Of a stretch of 64,000 nucleotides of DNA, positions 27,458-37,808 are shown piece by piece. Made by a program: the position numbers and the translations under genes. The DNA comes from Methanosalsum natronophilum (GTDB lineage Archaea; Halobacteriota; Methanosarcinia; Methanosarcinales; Methanosarcinaceae), in NCBI RefSeq assembly GCF_024808815.1, contig NZ_JANUCS010000012.1, forward strand, positions 1 through 64,000. Reading direction: 5' to 3'. Within the stretch, counting starts at the first letter, position 1; each line of letters starts with the position of its first letter. The notes under the pieces were generated by a model that was not told where the DNA came from, did not search any database, and was given only the letters and a program-made list of their open reading frames with translations.

Positions 27458-27832
27458 TTGAAGAAAAAAAACAAGTCGAAAGCTTCAAAGGGGAAAAAAG
27501 AGGAAGCAGAAGAACCAAACTATCTGAAGATAAAGGAGAAGACCCCTGAAGAGCGAAAGCAAAATCATATAGAAGGCGTCATTAAAACAGCAGTTGCTGC
27601 TATTATAGGAATTATTGCAGGTATAGCTGGCTACTATTTACTCGATAAAGCCATTGATTTTACCTGGTATTCAATAATAATCGTGGTAGGTATAATTGCA
27701 TTTTATCTGCAAAAAGCCGTGTTTCCACTTGTAAAAATAAATACTAAAGATTTTGGAGCTAAAGACTGGCTCTATGTAGAGTTTCTTGTATTAGATTTCT
27801 TTTTGATAACATGGATTTTGATGCTAAATTAA
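27458..27832 (+). CDS. Small membrane protein, possibly EMC6-like
   Basis: 124 residues: a very Lys/Glu-rich cytosolic head of about 45 residues, then three membrane helices (TAVAAIIGIIAGIAGYYLL, WYSIIIVVGIIAFYLQ, LYVEFLVLDFFLITWILML) with the conserved-looking FGAKDWLYVEF between the last two. This resembles archaeal EMC6-like proteins of the membrane-protein insertion machinery, but I hold that weakly. Start is TTG with AGGAG nine bases upstream. Directly upstream of ABCE1 on the same strand. Confidence 0.65.
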   Translation: MKKKNKSKASKGKKEEAEEPNYLKIKEKTPEERKQNHIEGVIKTAVAAIIGIIAGIAGYYLLDKAIDFTWYSIIIVVGIIAFYLQKAVFPLVKINTKDFGAKDWLYVEFLVLDFFLITWILMLN

Positions 27833-27896
27833 ACGATTATTTTTTCTTTTAGCATTATATTATACGGCCATTACTCCATATATTAAGGGTATAATA

Positions 27897-29660
27897 ATGA
27901 GAATTGCAATATTAAATAGAGATCGATGTCAACCCCGAAGGTGTAGCCACGAATGTGAAAAATACTGCCCAAGAGTGCGAACTGGCGATGAAACAATTAT
28001 TTTTAAAGACGACGGTAAGCCTGTAATATCTGAAGAACTATGTGTAGGGTGCGGTATTTGTATCAATAAATGCCCCTTTGATGCTATCATGATAATAGGA
28101 CTCCCTGAAGAATTAGATAAACCTATTCATAGATATGGAGAAAATGGCTTCGCTCTTTATGGGCTTCCACTTCCGCAAAAAGGCCGGGTGACTGGTATAT
28201 TAGGCCCTAATGGAATCGGTAAGAGTACTGCTGTTAACATATTGTCAGGTTCAATGGTGCCTAATTTTGGAGAAGATAAAGGAGATTGGAATATAGTATT
28301 GGATTATTATTCCGGAACTGGGCTATATGACTACTTTAAAGCTTTAATTGACCAAAATATTCGCATATCACAAAAACCACAATATGTAGATAAAATTCCA
28401 AAAGCATTTTCTGGGAAAACACGCGATTTGCTTGAAAGCGCAGATGAACGAAAAGTGCTTGATGAGCTGATTGATAAGCTTGAGCTTGAGCAGATTATTG
28501 ACCGCAATATATCTCAGCTGAGTGGTGGCGAACTTCAGAGGGTAGCTATTGCAGCTTGTGCTTCAAAAGAAGCTGATTTTTACTTTTTTGATGAAATCAG
28601 CTCTTATCTTGACATATACCAAAGGATAAATTGTGCCCGACTGATCCAAGAAATCGCAGAAGATAAAGCAGTTTTAGTTGTTGAACACGACCTTGCCATT
28701 TTAGATATGCTAGCTGATATGATCCATGTTACTTATGGTATATCTGGTGGATATGGTGTAGTAACTTATCCAAAAGGTGTTCGTATATCAATTAATCAAT
28801 ATTTAAAAGGCTATCTCCCAGAAGAAAATGTCAGAATTAGACCTGAACCAATTGAATTCGAGGTTCACCCACCAAAAATAGAAACTGATATTCAATCAGT
28901 TTTGGAATATCCCGAATTTTCTATAAGCTACGGTGAAGATTTTCAGCTTAGCTCTGAATCTGGAGATCTTAAAGAAGGTGAAGTTTTAGGTATTGTAGGA
29001 TCTAATGGAATTGGGAAATCAAGTTTTGTGAAGGCTCTTGCGGGTGAGATTATGACTGATAAAGGTGACTTGGACATTGGAGTAAAAGTATCCTACAAGC
29101 CACAATATATTGCTGGTGACTCATATATACAAGTTGAACATTTTTTAAGAAAAATAACTAAGAAGTTTGATAGTAGTTACTATCAAACAGAAATAAGTAA
29201 ACCTTTACAGCTCGAACCCCTTTACGATAGGATGTTAAATGAACTAAGTGGTGGTGAACTACAAAGGGTAGCAATAGCTGCTTGCTTGAGTAGAGATGCA
29301 GATCTATATCTACTTGATGAACCGAGTGCTCACTTGGATGTTGAACAGAGATCGATGGCAACAAAAGCTATTAAAAGATTTGCTGAAAACACTAAAAAGA
29401 CCGCGATGGTTGTAGACCATGATATATATGTTATAGATATGCTTAGTGAAAGAATGATTGTTTTTGAAGGAACTCCTGGTTTAACTGGTTATGCATATTC
29501 ACCCACAAGTATGAAAGATGGGATGAATACTTTTTTGAGCAATTTAAACATCACATTTAGGAGAGATGAAGATACATTACGACCACGTGTTAATAAGTTG
29601 AATTCTAGATTAGATCGTGAACAAAAAAGTAATGGGGAATTCTATTACTACAACATTTAA
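27897..29660 (+). CDS. Ribosome recycling/RNase L inhibitor-type ATPase ABCE1
   Basis: 587 residues, standard ABCE1 plan. The N-terminal Fe-S domain has two Cys sets (RCQPRRCSHECEKYCP; CVGCGICINKCPFDA) for two [4Fe-4S] clusters. Two ABC modules follow, with Walker A GPNGIGKST and GSNGIGKSS and signature LSGGELQRVAIAA in both. Both Walker B acidic residues are present (FFDEISSYLD, LLDEPSAHLD). The protein splits 70S ribosomes after termination. No anomaly seen. Confidence 0.96.
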   Translation: MRIAILNRDRCQPRRCSHECEKYCPRVRTGDETIIFKDDGKPVISEELCVGCGICINKCPFDAIMIIGLPEELDKPIHRYGENGFALYGLPLPQKGRVTGILGPNGIGKSTAVNILSGSMVPNFGEDKGDWNIVLDYYSGTGLYDYFKALIDQNIRISQKPQYVDKIPKAFSGKTRDLLESADERKVLDELIDKLELEQIIDRNISQLSGGELQRVAIAACASKEADFYFFDEISSYLDIYQRINCARLIQEIAEDKAVLVVEHDLAILDMLADMIHVTYGISGGYGVVTYPKGVRISINQYLKGYLPEENVRIRPEPIEFEVHPPKIETDIQSVLEYPEFSISYGEDFQLSSESGDLKEGEVLGIVGSNGIGKSSFVKALAGEIMTDKGDLDIGVKVSYKPQYIAGDSYIQVEHFLRKITKKFDSSYYQTEISKPLQLEPLYDRMLNELSGGELQRVAIAACLSRDADLYLLDEPSAHLDVEQRSMATKAIKRFAENTKKTAMVVDHDIYVIDMLSERMIVFEGTPGLTGYAYSPTSMKDGMNTFLSNLNITFRRDEDTLRPRVNKLNSRLDREQKSNGEFYYYNI

Positions 29661-29867
29661 AAAACAACTAACTAAACCCATATATTTTAGATAACCTTTT
29701 CATGGTCTACGTTGCCTATGTCATTGATTGCTTGCTAAAACACATTTTCTTGACTTTGCAAGAATGCACGGTTAAAATATTATATAGTTACTTATATACT
29801 AGTACATGCTTCTTAAGCAGAACTTTTTAATTAAGATTTATTTTAGTATATATTATAGGTGGTTAAT

Positions 29868-30104
29868 ATGGAAGAATTTACTTTAGATGAACTTCTTGAA
29901 TACAATGGAACTGATGGTAAAAAGGCTTATGTTGCCTACAATGGTAAAGTTTATGATGTAACAGATAGTTTTCTTTGGGATGATGGGGATCATCAAGGCA
30001 TGCATGAGGCAGGAAAAGATTATTCTAGTGAACTTGGAGATGAAGCTCCTCATGGGGATGACGTCTTAGAAGATTTCCCGGTAGTTGGTACCATTAAAAA
30101 ATAA
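29868..30104 (+). CDS. Cytochrome b5-like heme/steroid-binding domain protein
   Basis: 78 residues: FTLDELLEYNGTDGKKAYVAYNGKVYDVT is the usual opening, then SFLWDDGDHQGMHEAGKDYS and VGTIKK. The HQGMH stretch supplies one candidate heme or ligand His, but a classical pair of axial histidines is not evident, as in membrane-steroid-binding type members. Soluble and acidic, with unknown partner. ATG chosen with AGGTGG upstream; an in-frame GTG nine bases earlier overlaps that site. Confidence 0.82.
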   Translation: MEEFTLDELLEYNGTDGKKAYVAYNGKVYDVTDSFLWDDGDHQGMHEAGKDYSSELGDEAPHGDDVLEDFPVVGTIKK

Positions 30105-30185
30105 TATCACATTTATAATTTATTTATTAGAAGTATATTCTAATAAATTTTGATAAAAATAGAAGCTAGTAATTGGGGTGCAAAA

Positions 30186-31001
30186 ATGGTATTTGATTTG
30201 CTTGAACAAACCATTCCTTATACTGACATCATGGTCACAAACCTTTTGTTTTCAATATTCATACTGATTGTTGGATATATAGGGATAAAAATAATTCTTA
30301 ATGGCTTTTTAAAGGGTTTTAAATCTACAAACCTTCCTGGACTTGTAGTCGAATTCCTTGCAACATTCTTTAAAGTTCTATTATATATATTATTAATATT
30401 AGTTTTCTTATCATCGCTTGGATTTGATGTTAATTCGGTTGTGATAGGCTTATCTGCGGTTATAGGGCTTATTCTTGGATTTGGCCTGCAAGATACACTT
30501 ACAAACTTAGCATCAGGCATATGGATTGCAGCTCTTAGACCACTTGATAAGGATGAATTTATTTCGGTCGGTGGTTCTAGTGGAACTGTAAGTTCTGTTG
30601 GAATAATGTCAACTGAACTTATAACTCCAGATAATCAACTAATAACAGTTCCAAATAAACTTGTGTGGGGCAACTCTATTATTAACTTTACCAGAATGCC
30701 TATAAGAAGAGCAGCAGTTGATGTTGGAATTAGTTATAAATCAGATTTAGACGAGGCTATAAAGATAGCAATGGATCTGATGGAAAAACATCCATTGGTA
30801 TTAGAAGATCCAGCACCTAATGTAGTTGTATTAGGATTAGGAGATTCTTCTGTAGACTTGCAACTTCGTCCCTGGACCAAAACACCAGATTTGTGGAGTG
30901 TCAAGTGGGATTTAACTGGTAAAATATTCAAGGAATATAATGAGAAAGGAATCGAGATTCCGTTCCCACAAAGAGATATTCACATAAAAAAAGAAGAATG
31001 A
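30186..31001 (+). CDS. Small-conductance mechanosensitive channel (MscS family)
   Basis: 271 residues. Three membrane helices lead to the MscS pore helix and beta domain: GLSAVIGLILGFGLQDTLTNLASGI, then DKDEFISVGGSSGTV and ITPDNQLITVPNKLVWGNSIINF. The C-terminal alpha/beta cage domain ends in FPQRDIHIK. It releases small solutes on hypo-osmotic shock. I prefer the ATG with GGGGTG just upstream to a TTG 36 bases earlier. It is convergent with the leuB-like gene across a terminator hairpin. Confidence 0.92.
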   Translation: MVFDLLEQTIPYTDIMVTNLLFSIFILIVGYIGIKIILNGFLKGFKSTNLPGLVVEFLATFFKVLLYILLILVFLSSLGFDVNSVVIGLSAVIGLILGFGLQDTLTNLASGIWIAALRPLDKDEFISVGGSSGTVSSVGIMSTELITPDNQLITVPNKLVWGNSIINFTRMPIRRAAVDVGISYKSDLDEAIKIAMDLMEKHPLVLEDPAPNVVVLGLGDSSVDLQLRPWTKTPDLWSVKWDLTGKIFKEYNEKGIEIPFPQRDIHIKKEE

Positions 31002-31036
31002 ACAGGTAACCTTCTACCTGTTTTATATTTTATTTT
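31001..31036. terminator. Hairpin with T-rich tail between convergent genes
   Basis: AACAGGTA and TACCTGTT form a perfect 8-bp stem with a 6-base loop, directly followed by TTATATTTTATTTTT. It starts at the last base of the MscS stop codon, so it can end MscS transcription. Reading the other way it also lies just beyond the leuB-like stop and could serve both genes. Confidence 0.65.
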
Positions 31037-31045
31037 TAACTTATT

Positions 31046-32170
31046 TCATTCTTTAACTAATTTAGCAATTTCGTCACCTACATCTGACGTACCCGCAGTT
31101 CCACCCATGTCATAGGTTCTAACTTTACCTTCACTAATGTTTCTTTCTATCGCTTTTACAATATTATCTGATGCTTCTTGTTCACCAAGCTGCTCTATCA
31201 TCATAGCACCTGCCCAGATAGTTGCGATTGGGTTCACTTTGTTCTGGCCCTTGTATTTTGGTGCAGAGCCATGGATAGGCTCGAACATACTAGTTCCTTC
31301 AGGATTTATATTTCCACCCGGTGCAAGCCCTAAACCTCCTTGAATCATTGCACCTAAATCAGTAATTATATCTCCAAACATGTTAGGTGTAACTACCACA
31401 TCGAACCATTCTGGATTTTTAACAAACCACATTGTAATTGCATCTACGTAATTAAAATCTGTTTTAACCTCTGGATATTTTGAAGACATACTTTCAAATT
31501 CTTCTCTCCAAAATCCATAAATATCGGAAAGAACATTAGCTTTATCAACAGAAGCAAGATTCTTTGATCTGTTTTGAGCAAGCTCAAAAGCATACTCCAT
31601 TACTCTTCTAGTTCCTTCTTTTGAAATCATACCTATTTGATAAGCAATTTCTTCACTATCAGTTTCAATATCAAGGTTAAATTTAGCAGAATATAGGTTT
31701 CTATTTACTTCTAGTATTTTTGAAGAAGCACCTTTAGTGGATCTTCCTCCTATTCCTATATACATATCTTCCGTATTTTCTCTGACCACAACAAAATCTA
31801 TATCATCAGGCGTTTTATCCTTTATTGGTGACCAAACACCATTAAGTAGTTTAATTGGTCTTAGATTTATATATTGGTCAAAGTAAAACCTTGCAGCGAG
31901 AAGGATACCTTTTTCCAGTACACCAGGTTCAATTCTTGGGTCACCTATAGACCCTAAATATATTGCAGAATATTGACTTAGTTCTTTTAATGTATCTTCA
32001 GATATAAGTTCTCCAGTTTCGAGGAAATGATCTGCACCATGTGGATATTCTATCCACTCAACATCAAATCCGAATTTTTCGCCAGCAGAATCAATTACTT
32101 TCATACCTTCTGTCACGATGTCCGGTCCAATTCCGTCTCCCGGAATTACTGGTATTTTATAAGTAGTCAT
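31046..32170 (-). CDS. leuB: Isopropylmalate/homoisocitrate-type dehydrogenase
   Basis: 374-residue beta-decarboxylating dehydrogenase: [52 protein letters not shown], the catalytic Lys/Asp region ASVDKANVL, and [26 protein letters not shown]. It is longer than many LeuB and close to the tartrate/D-malate dehydrogenase-like branch. With a LeuD-like subunit directly upstream the likely job is leucine synthesis, but the paralogous 2-oxosuberate (coenzyme B) pathway uses the same enzyme types. Gene symbol is provisional. Confidence 0.8.
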   Translation of the reverse strand: MTTYKIPVIPGDGIGPDIVTEGMKVIDSAGEKFGFDVEWIEYPHGADHFLETGELISEDTLKELSQYSAIYLGSIGDPRIEPGVLEKGILLAARFYFDQYINLRPIKLLNGVWSPIKDKTPDDIDFVVVRENTEDMYIGIGGRSTKGASSKILEVNRNLYSAKFNLDIETDSEEIAYQIGMISKEGTRRVMEYAFELAQNRSKNLASVDKANVLSDIYGFWREEFESMSSKYPEVKTDFNYVDAITMWFVKNPEWFDVVVTPNMFGDIITDLGAMIQGGLGLAPGGNINPEGTSMFEPIHGSAPKYKGQNKVNPIATIWAGAMMIEQLGEQEASDNIVKAIERNISEGKVRTYDMGGTAGTSDVGDEIAKLVKE

Positions 32171-32206
32171 TTAAAATCACCTTCTATTGTACAAAAATCA
32201 ATTTAT

Positions 32207-32689
32207 TTATGAGATTAATTTTCTAGTATAAGGAATCAACCCACCAGAGTTAACAATTTCTCTAACAAAGTCTGGAAGTGGTGATGCGTTATATTGCTCA
32301 TCTCGTGTATGATTTTTTATAATGCCTGTTTCAATATCTACTTCTATTATGTCTCCATCCTTTATTTTATCCGTATCAGCACATTCAAGTAACGGTATGC
32401 CAATATTTATTGAGTTCCTAAAAAAGATTCTTGCAAAAGACTTTGCAATTACGCAAGAAATCCCCGATCCCTTTAGGGCCAGAGGGGCATGTTCTCTTGA
32501 AGACCCACATCCGAAGTTGCTCTCAGCAACAACTACATCCCCCAATTGCACACTTTCTGCAAATTCTGGCCTGACACCTTCAAATGTATAGTTTGCAAGT
32601 TCTTCTGGTGTATTATGTATGAGATATCTACCAGGAATAATTGCATCCGTATCTATATCATTTCCAAATTTCCATGCTTTTCCTTTCAT
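32207..32689 (-). CDS. leuD: Isopropylmalate/homoaconitase small subunit
   Basis: 160 residues of the aconitase swivel domain: [56 protein letters not shown]. It pairs with a separate large Fe-S subunit not found here. The substrate-specifying loop after GRYL reads IHNT rather than the LVY or LRT types described for archaeal isopropylmalate isomerase and homoaconitase, so specificity is open. It precedes the dehydrogenase on the same strand by 36 bases. Confidence 0.85.
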   Translation of the reverse strand: MKGKAWKFGNDIDTDAIIPGRYLIHNTPEELANYTFEGVRPEFAESVQLGDVVVAESNFGCGSSREHAPLALKGSGISCVIAKSFARIFFRNSINIGIPLLECADTDKIKDGDIIEVDIETGIIKNHTRDEQYNASPLPDFVREIVNSGGLIPYTRKLIS

Positions 32690-32778
32690 TAGTTTTCACC
32701 GACAAGTAATAGGTAAGTTAGAAATACAAATATCTCTTAAAATGAGATATAGATTTATTTTATCATTAATAAATTCGA

Positions 32779-33723
32779 TTATTGGACAGTTTGCTGGAGC
32801 AATGTTCCATCAATATATATAGTGGGTTCGTTGATAACTCCATCAAGATGTAGCTGTACATCAATGTTGCCTCCAAAGCTAGCGTTACTTCCTAGTGCTA
32901 CGTGGACTGTATTAGCAACCTTTTCATCTTCTAAAACAATTCCCCTTAATATAGCTGTTTGGTTAAGTCCAATACCAAGCTCTGCGATATTACGTCCCTT
33001 TGGACCTACAGAGTCTACTAAATCTTCTAATTTTTTAGCATATTTTCCTGTAAAGCCAACCGCGTTACCGTTTTTTACTTTTATTTCAATAGGCTCATCC
33101 AAGATACCAATTCCTGCCATCGAACCATCGATAACCACTATACCATTTGCATCATTAGGGGGTACAAATATTTCTCCTGCGGGTAAGTTACTCATATCTC
33201 CTGGGAGACGACAAATGCCAGTATCAAGCACCCAAGTACACCCTTGAACATCAAATTCAACATTTGTTCCCGCATCTGACATAAGGCTAATTTTTTTTAC
33301 ATTCTTTAATTTATCGTACAATTTCAGTGCATAATCTTGTATTGAATAATAGTCTGCATCCAGTCCACCTTTTAGCATCATTTCCCTAGTTACTCCTGGC
33401 ATGCTTACAACTCTCGAACCACACCTACAAGCTTCGACGCGAGCTTTGGTATGTGTTAGTGACTTTGACGTTTGTGCAATTATGATATCTGCATGTTTCA
33501 TAGCTTCAGCAACAATTATAGGGGGTTCCTGTCCATTTTCATCTCTAGGCTTGATTGTCATCATTATTGCTTCGTGGCAGCATTCTGCAGCTGAAGAAAA
33601 AAGCGCATTAGAAATTTCCTTATCGGCTCCAGAATCAGTAATTATTAAGGCACTTTCATTGCTTTTTGCTCCTAAGCAATCAATGATTATTTTTTCAGCA
33701 GTTTTTTTCATTTTGATGTTCAT
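32779..33723 (-). CDS. M29-like aminopeptidase family protein
   Basis: 314 residues resembling the aminopeptidase T (M29)/NicX metalloenzyme fold in short archaeal form. The C-terminal half holds candidate metal ligands: [24 protein letters not shown] and DVQLHLDG. The first half is a Rossmann-like domain ([12 protein letters not shown]). It would cleave N-terminal residues from peptides if the metals are bound; the exact activity is not shown. No clear ribosome binding site is seen and the second Met (MKKTAEK) may be the true start. Confidence 0.78.
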   Translation of the reverse strand: MNIKMKKTAEKIIIDCLGAKSNESALIITDSGADKEISNALFSSAAECCHEAIMMTIKPRDENGQEPPIIVAEAMKHADIIIAQTSKSLTHTKARVEACRCGSRVVSMPGVTREMMLKGGLDADYYSIQDYALKLYDKLKNVKKISLMSDAGTNVEFDVQGCTWVLDTGICRLPGDMSNLPAGEIFVPPNDANGIVVIDGSMAGIGILDEPIEIKVKNGNAVGFTGKYAKKLEDLVDSVGPKGRNIAELGIGLNQTAILRGIVLEDEKVANTVHVALGSNASFGGNIDVQLHLDGVINEPTIYIDGTLLQQTVQ

Positions 33724-33855
33724 AATATCCGAAATCCATTGATTTATGAATGAATTAATTGATGAATTATTTATTATAGACTACAGCTCTACCAAAAATG
33801 TTCTTTATGGAGTAAATATATATGTACACGTTATTGTAAAAGTGACATAAAATAA

Positions 33856-35070
33856 ATGTTGCATATTATGGATAAGATGAAACATAATTTATATTTAAGC
33901 ATTGACTTTTGTAGGAAAAAGCAAATGCTACTGTTGTCTTTAGGGACAACATGTATTTTTTTGGCACTTTTATCACTGATACCTTTACTACCCCCAATAT
34001 CTGAGGAACTGGCTATCTCTAAAGCAGAACTTGGTTGGGTTGCTGGAATTTTCATGATATGTATGGCATTGTTCCAAATACCATTTGGAGTACTTTCAGA
34101 CAAATTTGGAAGGAAGCCAATGCTTATAATAGGCTTACTAATTTTTTCAAGTGGCGTTTTTATGCTTTCAAAATCGTCAACATTTGCTGCATTACTGTTC
34201 GCCAGAGCAATTTCTGGGATAGGTGCAGCTATTTTCTTTACAACTTCTTTTACTATGATCGGAGACATGTACAGACTTAATGAACGAGGACAAGCAATGG
34301 GGATTTTAGCAATTGCCACCGGTTTTGGGACCGTCCTTGGTTACTCATTTGGAGGTGTAATTGGAGATTTATATGGGTGGAGGATGGTATTCTTGTGGCT
34401 TTCAGGGTTTTCAATTATTATTTGCTTATTGTTCTTTTTTTTAAGTGAAACAAATTATTGCCTCAAAAATAATTACTGCTATTCCGATATACTTTCACTA
34501 TCTTCTAACACATTTAAAATTAAAAATGTCATTCTGGTTACATTAATTGCTATGTTGTGTAATATGGCTTCAATTGGCTCTTCTTATATAATTCCGTTCT
34601 ATGCTCAAGAAGCAGGTATTTCGATTGCAATGACAGGGTTAATTTTTGTACCGTTTGCTATAACTAGTTCTATAGGTGCATTGCTTTGTGGGAAATGTTC
34701 AGATAAAATAGGTAGAAAATACCCTTTAGTTGCTGTAACTTTATTATCCGGAGTTGCTCTTCTTTTATTCCCGTTCTTATCAGTAGAACCGATTTCAATG
34801 GCTTTTAATTTTGCTCTTGTTGGGTTATGTTTTGGTCCAGTAGTAACACTTACATCAGCTATGCTTGTAGATCAAGCAGCTAAAATCGATACTGGTATTC
34901 TAGGAACATCTATGGGAACCTTCAATATGATAAGATGGATGGGAGCAGCCTTTGGCCCTGTATTAGGTGGATTGCTTCTTGAATTGTATGAACCAAATGT
35001 TTCTCTTTTAGTGTTTGCCTTTATGATACTTCTTGCTGCAATAATTTCTATGTTTGTTAATAAAATATAA
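33856..35070 (+). CDS. Major facilitator superfamily transporter
   Basis: About 12 membrane helices in 404 residues. The MFS loop signature is present after helix 2 (GVLSDKFGRKPMLIIG) and in degenerate form in the second half (GKCSDKIGRKYPLVAV). Helix 4-5 has ARAISGIGAAIFFTTSFTMIGD, the drug/proton antiporter style. Substrate unknown; a drug or metabolite efflux role is plausible. The start is uncertain, with several in-frame ATGs in the first 24 codons; MKHNLYLSIDF or later would fit better than the first. Confidence 0.85.
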   Translation: MLHIMDKMKHNLYLSIDFCRKKQMLLLSLGTTCIFLALLSLIPLLPPISEELAISKAELGWVAGIFMICMALFQIPFGVLSDKFGRKPMLIIGLLIFSSGVFMLSKSSTFAALLFARAISGIGAAIFFTTSFTMIGDMYRLNERGQAMGILAIATGFGTVLGYSFGGVIGDLYGWRMVFLWLSGFSIIICLLFFFLSETNYCLKNNYCYSDILSLSSNTFKIKNVILVTLIAMLCNMASIGSSYIIPFYAQEAGISIAMTGLIFVPFAITSSIGALLCGKCSDKIGRKYPLVAVTLLSGVALLLFPFLSVEPISMAFNFALVGLCFGPVVTLTSAMLVDQAAKIDTGILGTSMGTFNMIRWMGAAFGPVLGGLLLELYEPNVSLLVFAFMILLAAIISMFVNKI

Positions 35071-35099
35071 TGTTTAAAATTTAATTGCTATATGTCAAA

Positions 35100-36536
35100 T
35101 CAAACAGGATTTTCATAATTTAATATTCCTCTGCCTGCAAGGATTCCAGTTGCTGCAGCATTAACTATATCTCTAGAAAGGCCTGTACCGTCACCTGCAG
35201 CAAATAAATTATCTATACTTGTTTCCATTTGTTCGTTCACACATAGTTTCATAGAATAAAACTTGACCTCAGGAGCGTATAATAGCGTAGAATCAGAGGC
35301 TACACCGGGAATAATTTTATTCAGGGATTCTAATCCCTCAATAATGTCCATTACTATTCTATGAGGCATAGCCATTGAAATATCACCTGGTGTAACTTCA
35401 CTTAAGGTATTTATCACTGGATTTCTATCTATTCTCTTGGCGGTAGATCTTCTTCCTCTCCTTAGGTCACCTATCCTCTGTAAAACAGGCTTTCCACCTC
35501 CAATAGTAGTTGCGAGTTTAGCAACTGATCGTGCATATTTTATGGTGTTTTCAATAGGTTCAGTGAGTTCAATATGGACTAAAAATGCAAAATTAGTGTT
35601 TTCTGATTTCTTAGAATGAAATGAATGACCATTTGTTGCTATAAATCCCTCATATTCTTCTTTAACAACAAAACCTTGTTCATTTGTACAAAATGTTCTA
35701 ACAAAATCGTCATATTTTTTTGTATAAATATGAAACTTTGGGTCTCTATTAATTTTAGTGATTGGATTCATGATGATAGCAGGAACTTCTACTCTAACTC
35801 CAATATCGACTCCAGTATATTGCGCTTTAATTGAATGCTTTTCAACTAAATCATTAACCCAATCACCACCAATTCTTCCAGGTGCAATTAAAGTGTATCT
35901 AGCAGTAATTTTATTGTTGTTTGAAGTAAGTATTCCCTTACAAATATTGTTTTCAACAAAAATATCTGTTACTTCAGTATTTAGTAGAAAATTAATTCTT
36001 TTTTGCTCTAAGAGCTTTTTGAATCGACTGATAACTTTCTGAGAATTATCTGAACCAATATGTCTTTGCTTTACTTCAATAAATCTGGCTCCTACTGAAG
36101 CAGCAGTTTTTTTCAGTTGTTCAGTTTCAGAGTCATTCGGCATATATACTTTATTAGAAGCTCCACAATTGACGAAAAGACTATCTACATAATCGATCAA
36201 TTCCCATGCATCTTGCACGTTTTTGGTGTACTCTATTAAATCCCCGCCAATATCAGGCCTAAGATTCAATGTTCCATCAGAAAAAGTGCCAGCTCCTCCA
36301 ATACCGCACATTATATCACAAGGACTACAATGCTTGCAATACTGCATTTCTGACATGTTACAACTTCTTTGATCAATATCCTTCCCCATATCTACAATTA
36401 AGATGTTAAGTCCAATATCTGCTAACTCATGAGCTGCAAAAAGGCCTGCAGGACCTGCTCCTACAATCACTACGTCATAGTGTGAATTTTCAACAACATT
36501 CATTTCAGGTTCACTTTGTGTAGTAGATATGAACAT
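35100..36536 (-). CDS. FAD-dependent dehydrogenase (COG2509 type)
   Basis: 478-residue flavoprotein: YDVVIVGAGPAGLFAAHELADIG at the N-terminus binds FAD, GGAGTFSDGTLNLRPDIGGD follows, and LFAAGDGTGLSRDIVNAAATGILAGRGIL closes the FAD site. A Cys-rich stretch CKHCSPCDIMCG near residue 62 could hold a metal or disulfide. The family is widespread in archaea and clostridia with no firm function. An in-frame Met 11 codons on (MNVVENSHYD) is an alternative start. It is convergent with the MFS gene. Confidence 0.85.
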   Translation of the reverse strand: MFISTTQSEPEMNVVENSHYDVVIVGAGPAGLFAAHELADIGLNILIVDMGKDIDQRSCNMSEMQYCKHCSPCDIMCGIGGAGTFSDGTLNLRPDIGGDLIEYTKNVQDAWELIDYVDSLFVNCGASNKVYMPNDSETEQLKKTAASVGARFIEVKQRHIGSDNSQKVISRFKKLLEQKRINFLLNTEVTDIFVENNICKGILTSNNNKITARYTLIAPGRIGGDWVNDLVEKHSIKAQYTGVDIGVRVEVPAIIMNPITKINRDPKFHIYTKKYDDFVRTFCTNEQGFVVKEEYEGFIATNGHSFHSKKSENTNFAFLVHIELTEPIENTIKYARSVAKLATTIGGGKPVLQRIGDLRRGRRSTAKRIDRNPVINTLSEVTPGDISMAMPHRIVMDIIEGLESLNKIIPGVASDSTLLYAPEVKFYSMKLCVNEQMETSIDNLFAAGDGTGLSRDIVNAAATGILAGRGILNYENPV

Positions 36537-36583
36537 AAATAATAATATATTGGAAAATTTATTTTTAGGATCTAACTATTCAA

Positions 36584-37654
36584 TTAAGATAAAATATCTC
36601 CTAATTGATTTAATTTTTGTCCAAGTTTTATTTCTTGTGCTATTCTCTTACCCGTTGATAATTTATCTTCTACGAGATCAGAATAAGGCGAACCAGAAAT
36701 ATATAAATTAGTTCCAGCTACTATTCTAGCAGAAATCTCAAATACCTTGATATCAAGAGTATCTGTGAAAACTGTTTCTAAGCAAAAAGGGCCAATCATT
36801 CCTCCAAACATATCTATTGATTGTTCAACTACCTTTTCTCCAATGTCAAAGACAGTTGGAAGTATAGATTCTCTTGCAACAAGTGGGACATTACCTGTAA
36901 CTACATATGTAGGCTTAATGCCCGCAGAATCCAATTCCTTTGGTGATCCTAGTCGAAATATCTCATCTGCATTAGATTCTACCCTTCGATCCATGCTAAG
37001 CATTTCTAGGGTTCCTTTACTTAATTCATAGCCTTCTTCTTTAAGAGGCGAATAAAAATAATGTAGATAATATCTTGTACCAACAATAAATTCCTGAATT
37101 GTGTACTTCTGGTTTGGTTCAATATATTTTTCAAATTCTTCATAGTTCTTAGCTACAAAAAAGCCACGACCACCTCTAGCACCATAATATTTAACCATTA
37201 CAGGTCCGTTGATATCTTTAGGGTTCTGAATTTTCTTTGGCATATGTATGCCTGCGGCTTCTAACCATTCTCTTTCTTTGTCTCTATCAGATTCCCACTC
37301 TAAAACATTCCTGTTACCAAAAGTAGGAACTTCGAAATTTGCAAAGTTTTCGGTACCCATATATTCTACAAAAGACCCATGCGGTATGATTATAGCATTC
37401 TTTTCCCGAAGAGTACTTGCAATTGAAGGCATATCACTATAATCGTCTATTATTATATATTCATCAGGTTTAGCTTTAGGAAAAGCATCATGAAACTTTG
37501 GGGGCTTGCCAACACAAATACCAATGGTTCTAAATCCTTCTTTTCGCGCACCATCAAATATTTGTAGACTTGAGTGAGAGCAAACAGTTGCAATAGCTAT
37601 CTTTTTTTGGTCATACTGTTCTAATATATCCAGGATTTGTTGTTTTTCTATCAT
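36584..37654 (-). CDS. purP: Formate-dependent FAICAR synthetase PurP
   Basis: Archaeal purine enzyme that forms FAICAR from AICAR, formate and ATP. The 356 residues show the PurP opening (IATVCSHSSLQIFDGAR), an ATP-grasp core with MVKYYGARGGRGFFVAKNYEEF, and the ISARIVAGTNLYISGSPYS block near the end. PurP acting with formate and PurN acting with 10-formyl-H4F, both in this window, means the two formyl steps of purine synthesis use different donors. Confidence 0.95.
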   Translation of the reverse strand: MIEKQQILDILEQYDQKKIAIATVCSHSSLQIFDGARKEGFRTIGICVGKPPKFHDAFPKAKPDEYIIIDDYSDMPSIASTLREKNAIIIPHGSFVEYMGTENFANFEVPTFGNRNVLEWESDRDKEREWLEAAGIHMPKKIQNPKDINGPVMVKYYGARGGRGFFVAKNYEEFEKYIEPNQKYTIQEFIVGTRYYLHYFYSPLKEEGYELSKGTLEMLSMDRRVESNADEIFRLGSPKELDSAGIKPTYVVTGNVPLVARESILPTVFDIGEKVVEQSIDMFGGMIGPFCLETVFTDTLDIKVFEISARIVAGTNLYISGSPYSDLVEDKLSTGKRIAQEIKLGQKLNQLGDILS

Positions 37655-37808
37655 AATATAGCCCCAAAAATTTACATTACATTGTATAATGTTATATTTA
37701 AGTTTTAGGGATGGATTCTATGGAACAACCATATTTTGACTAAAGTTACTTAGTTTACAAGGATTAAGCAGAACTATTATGAACTAATTCAACCTTTAAA
37801 TAGTATTA

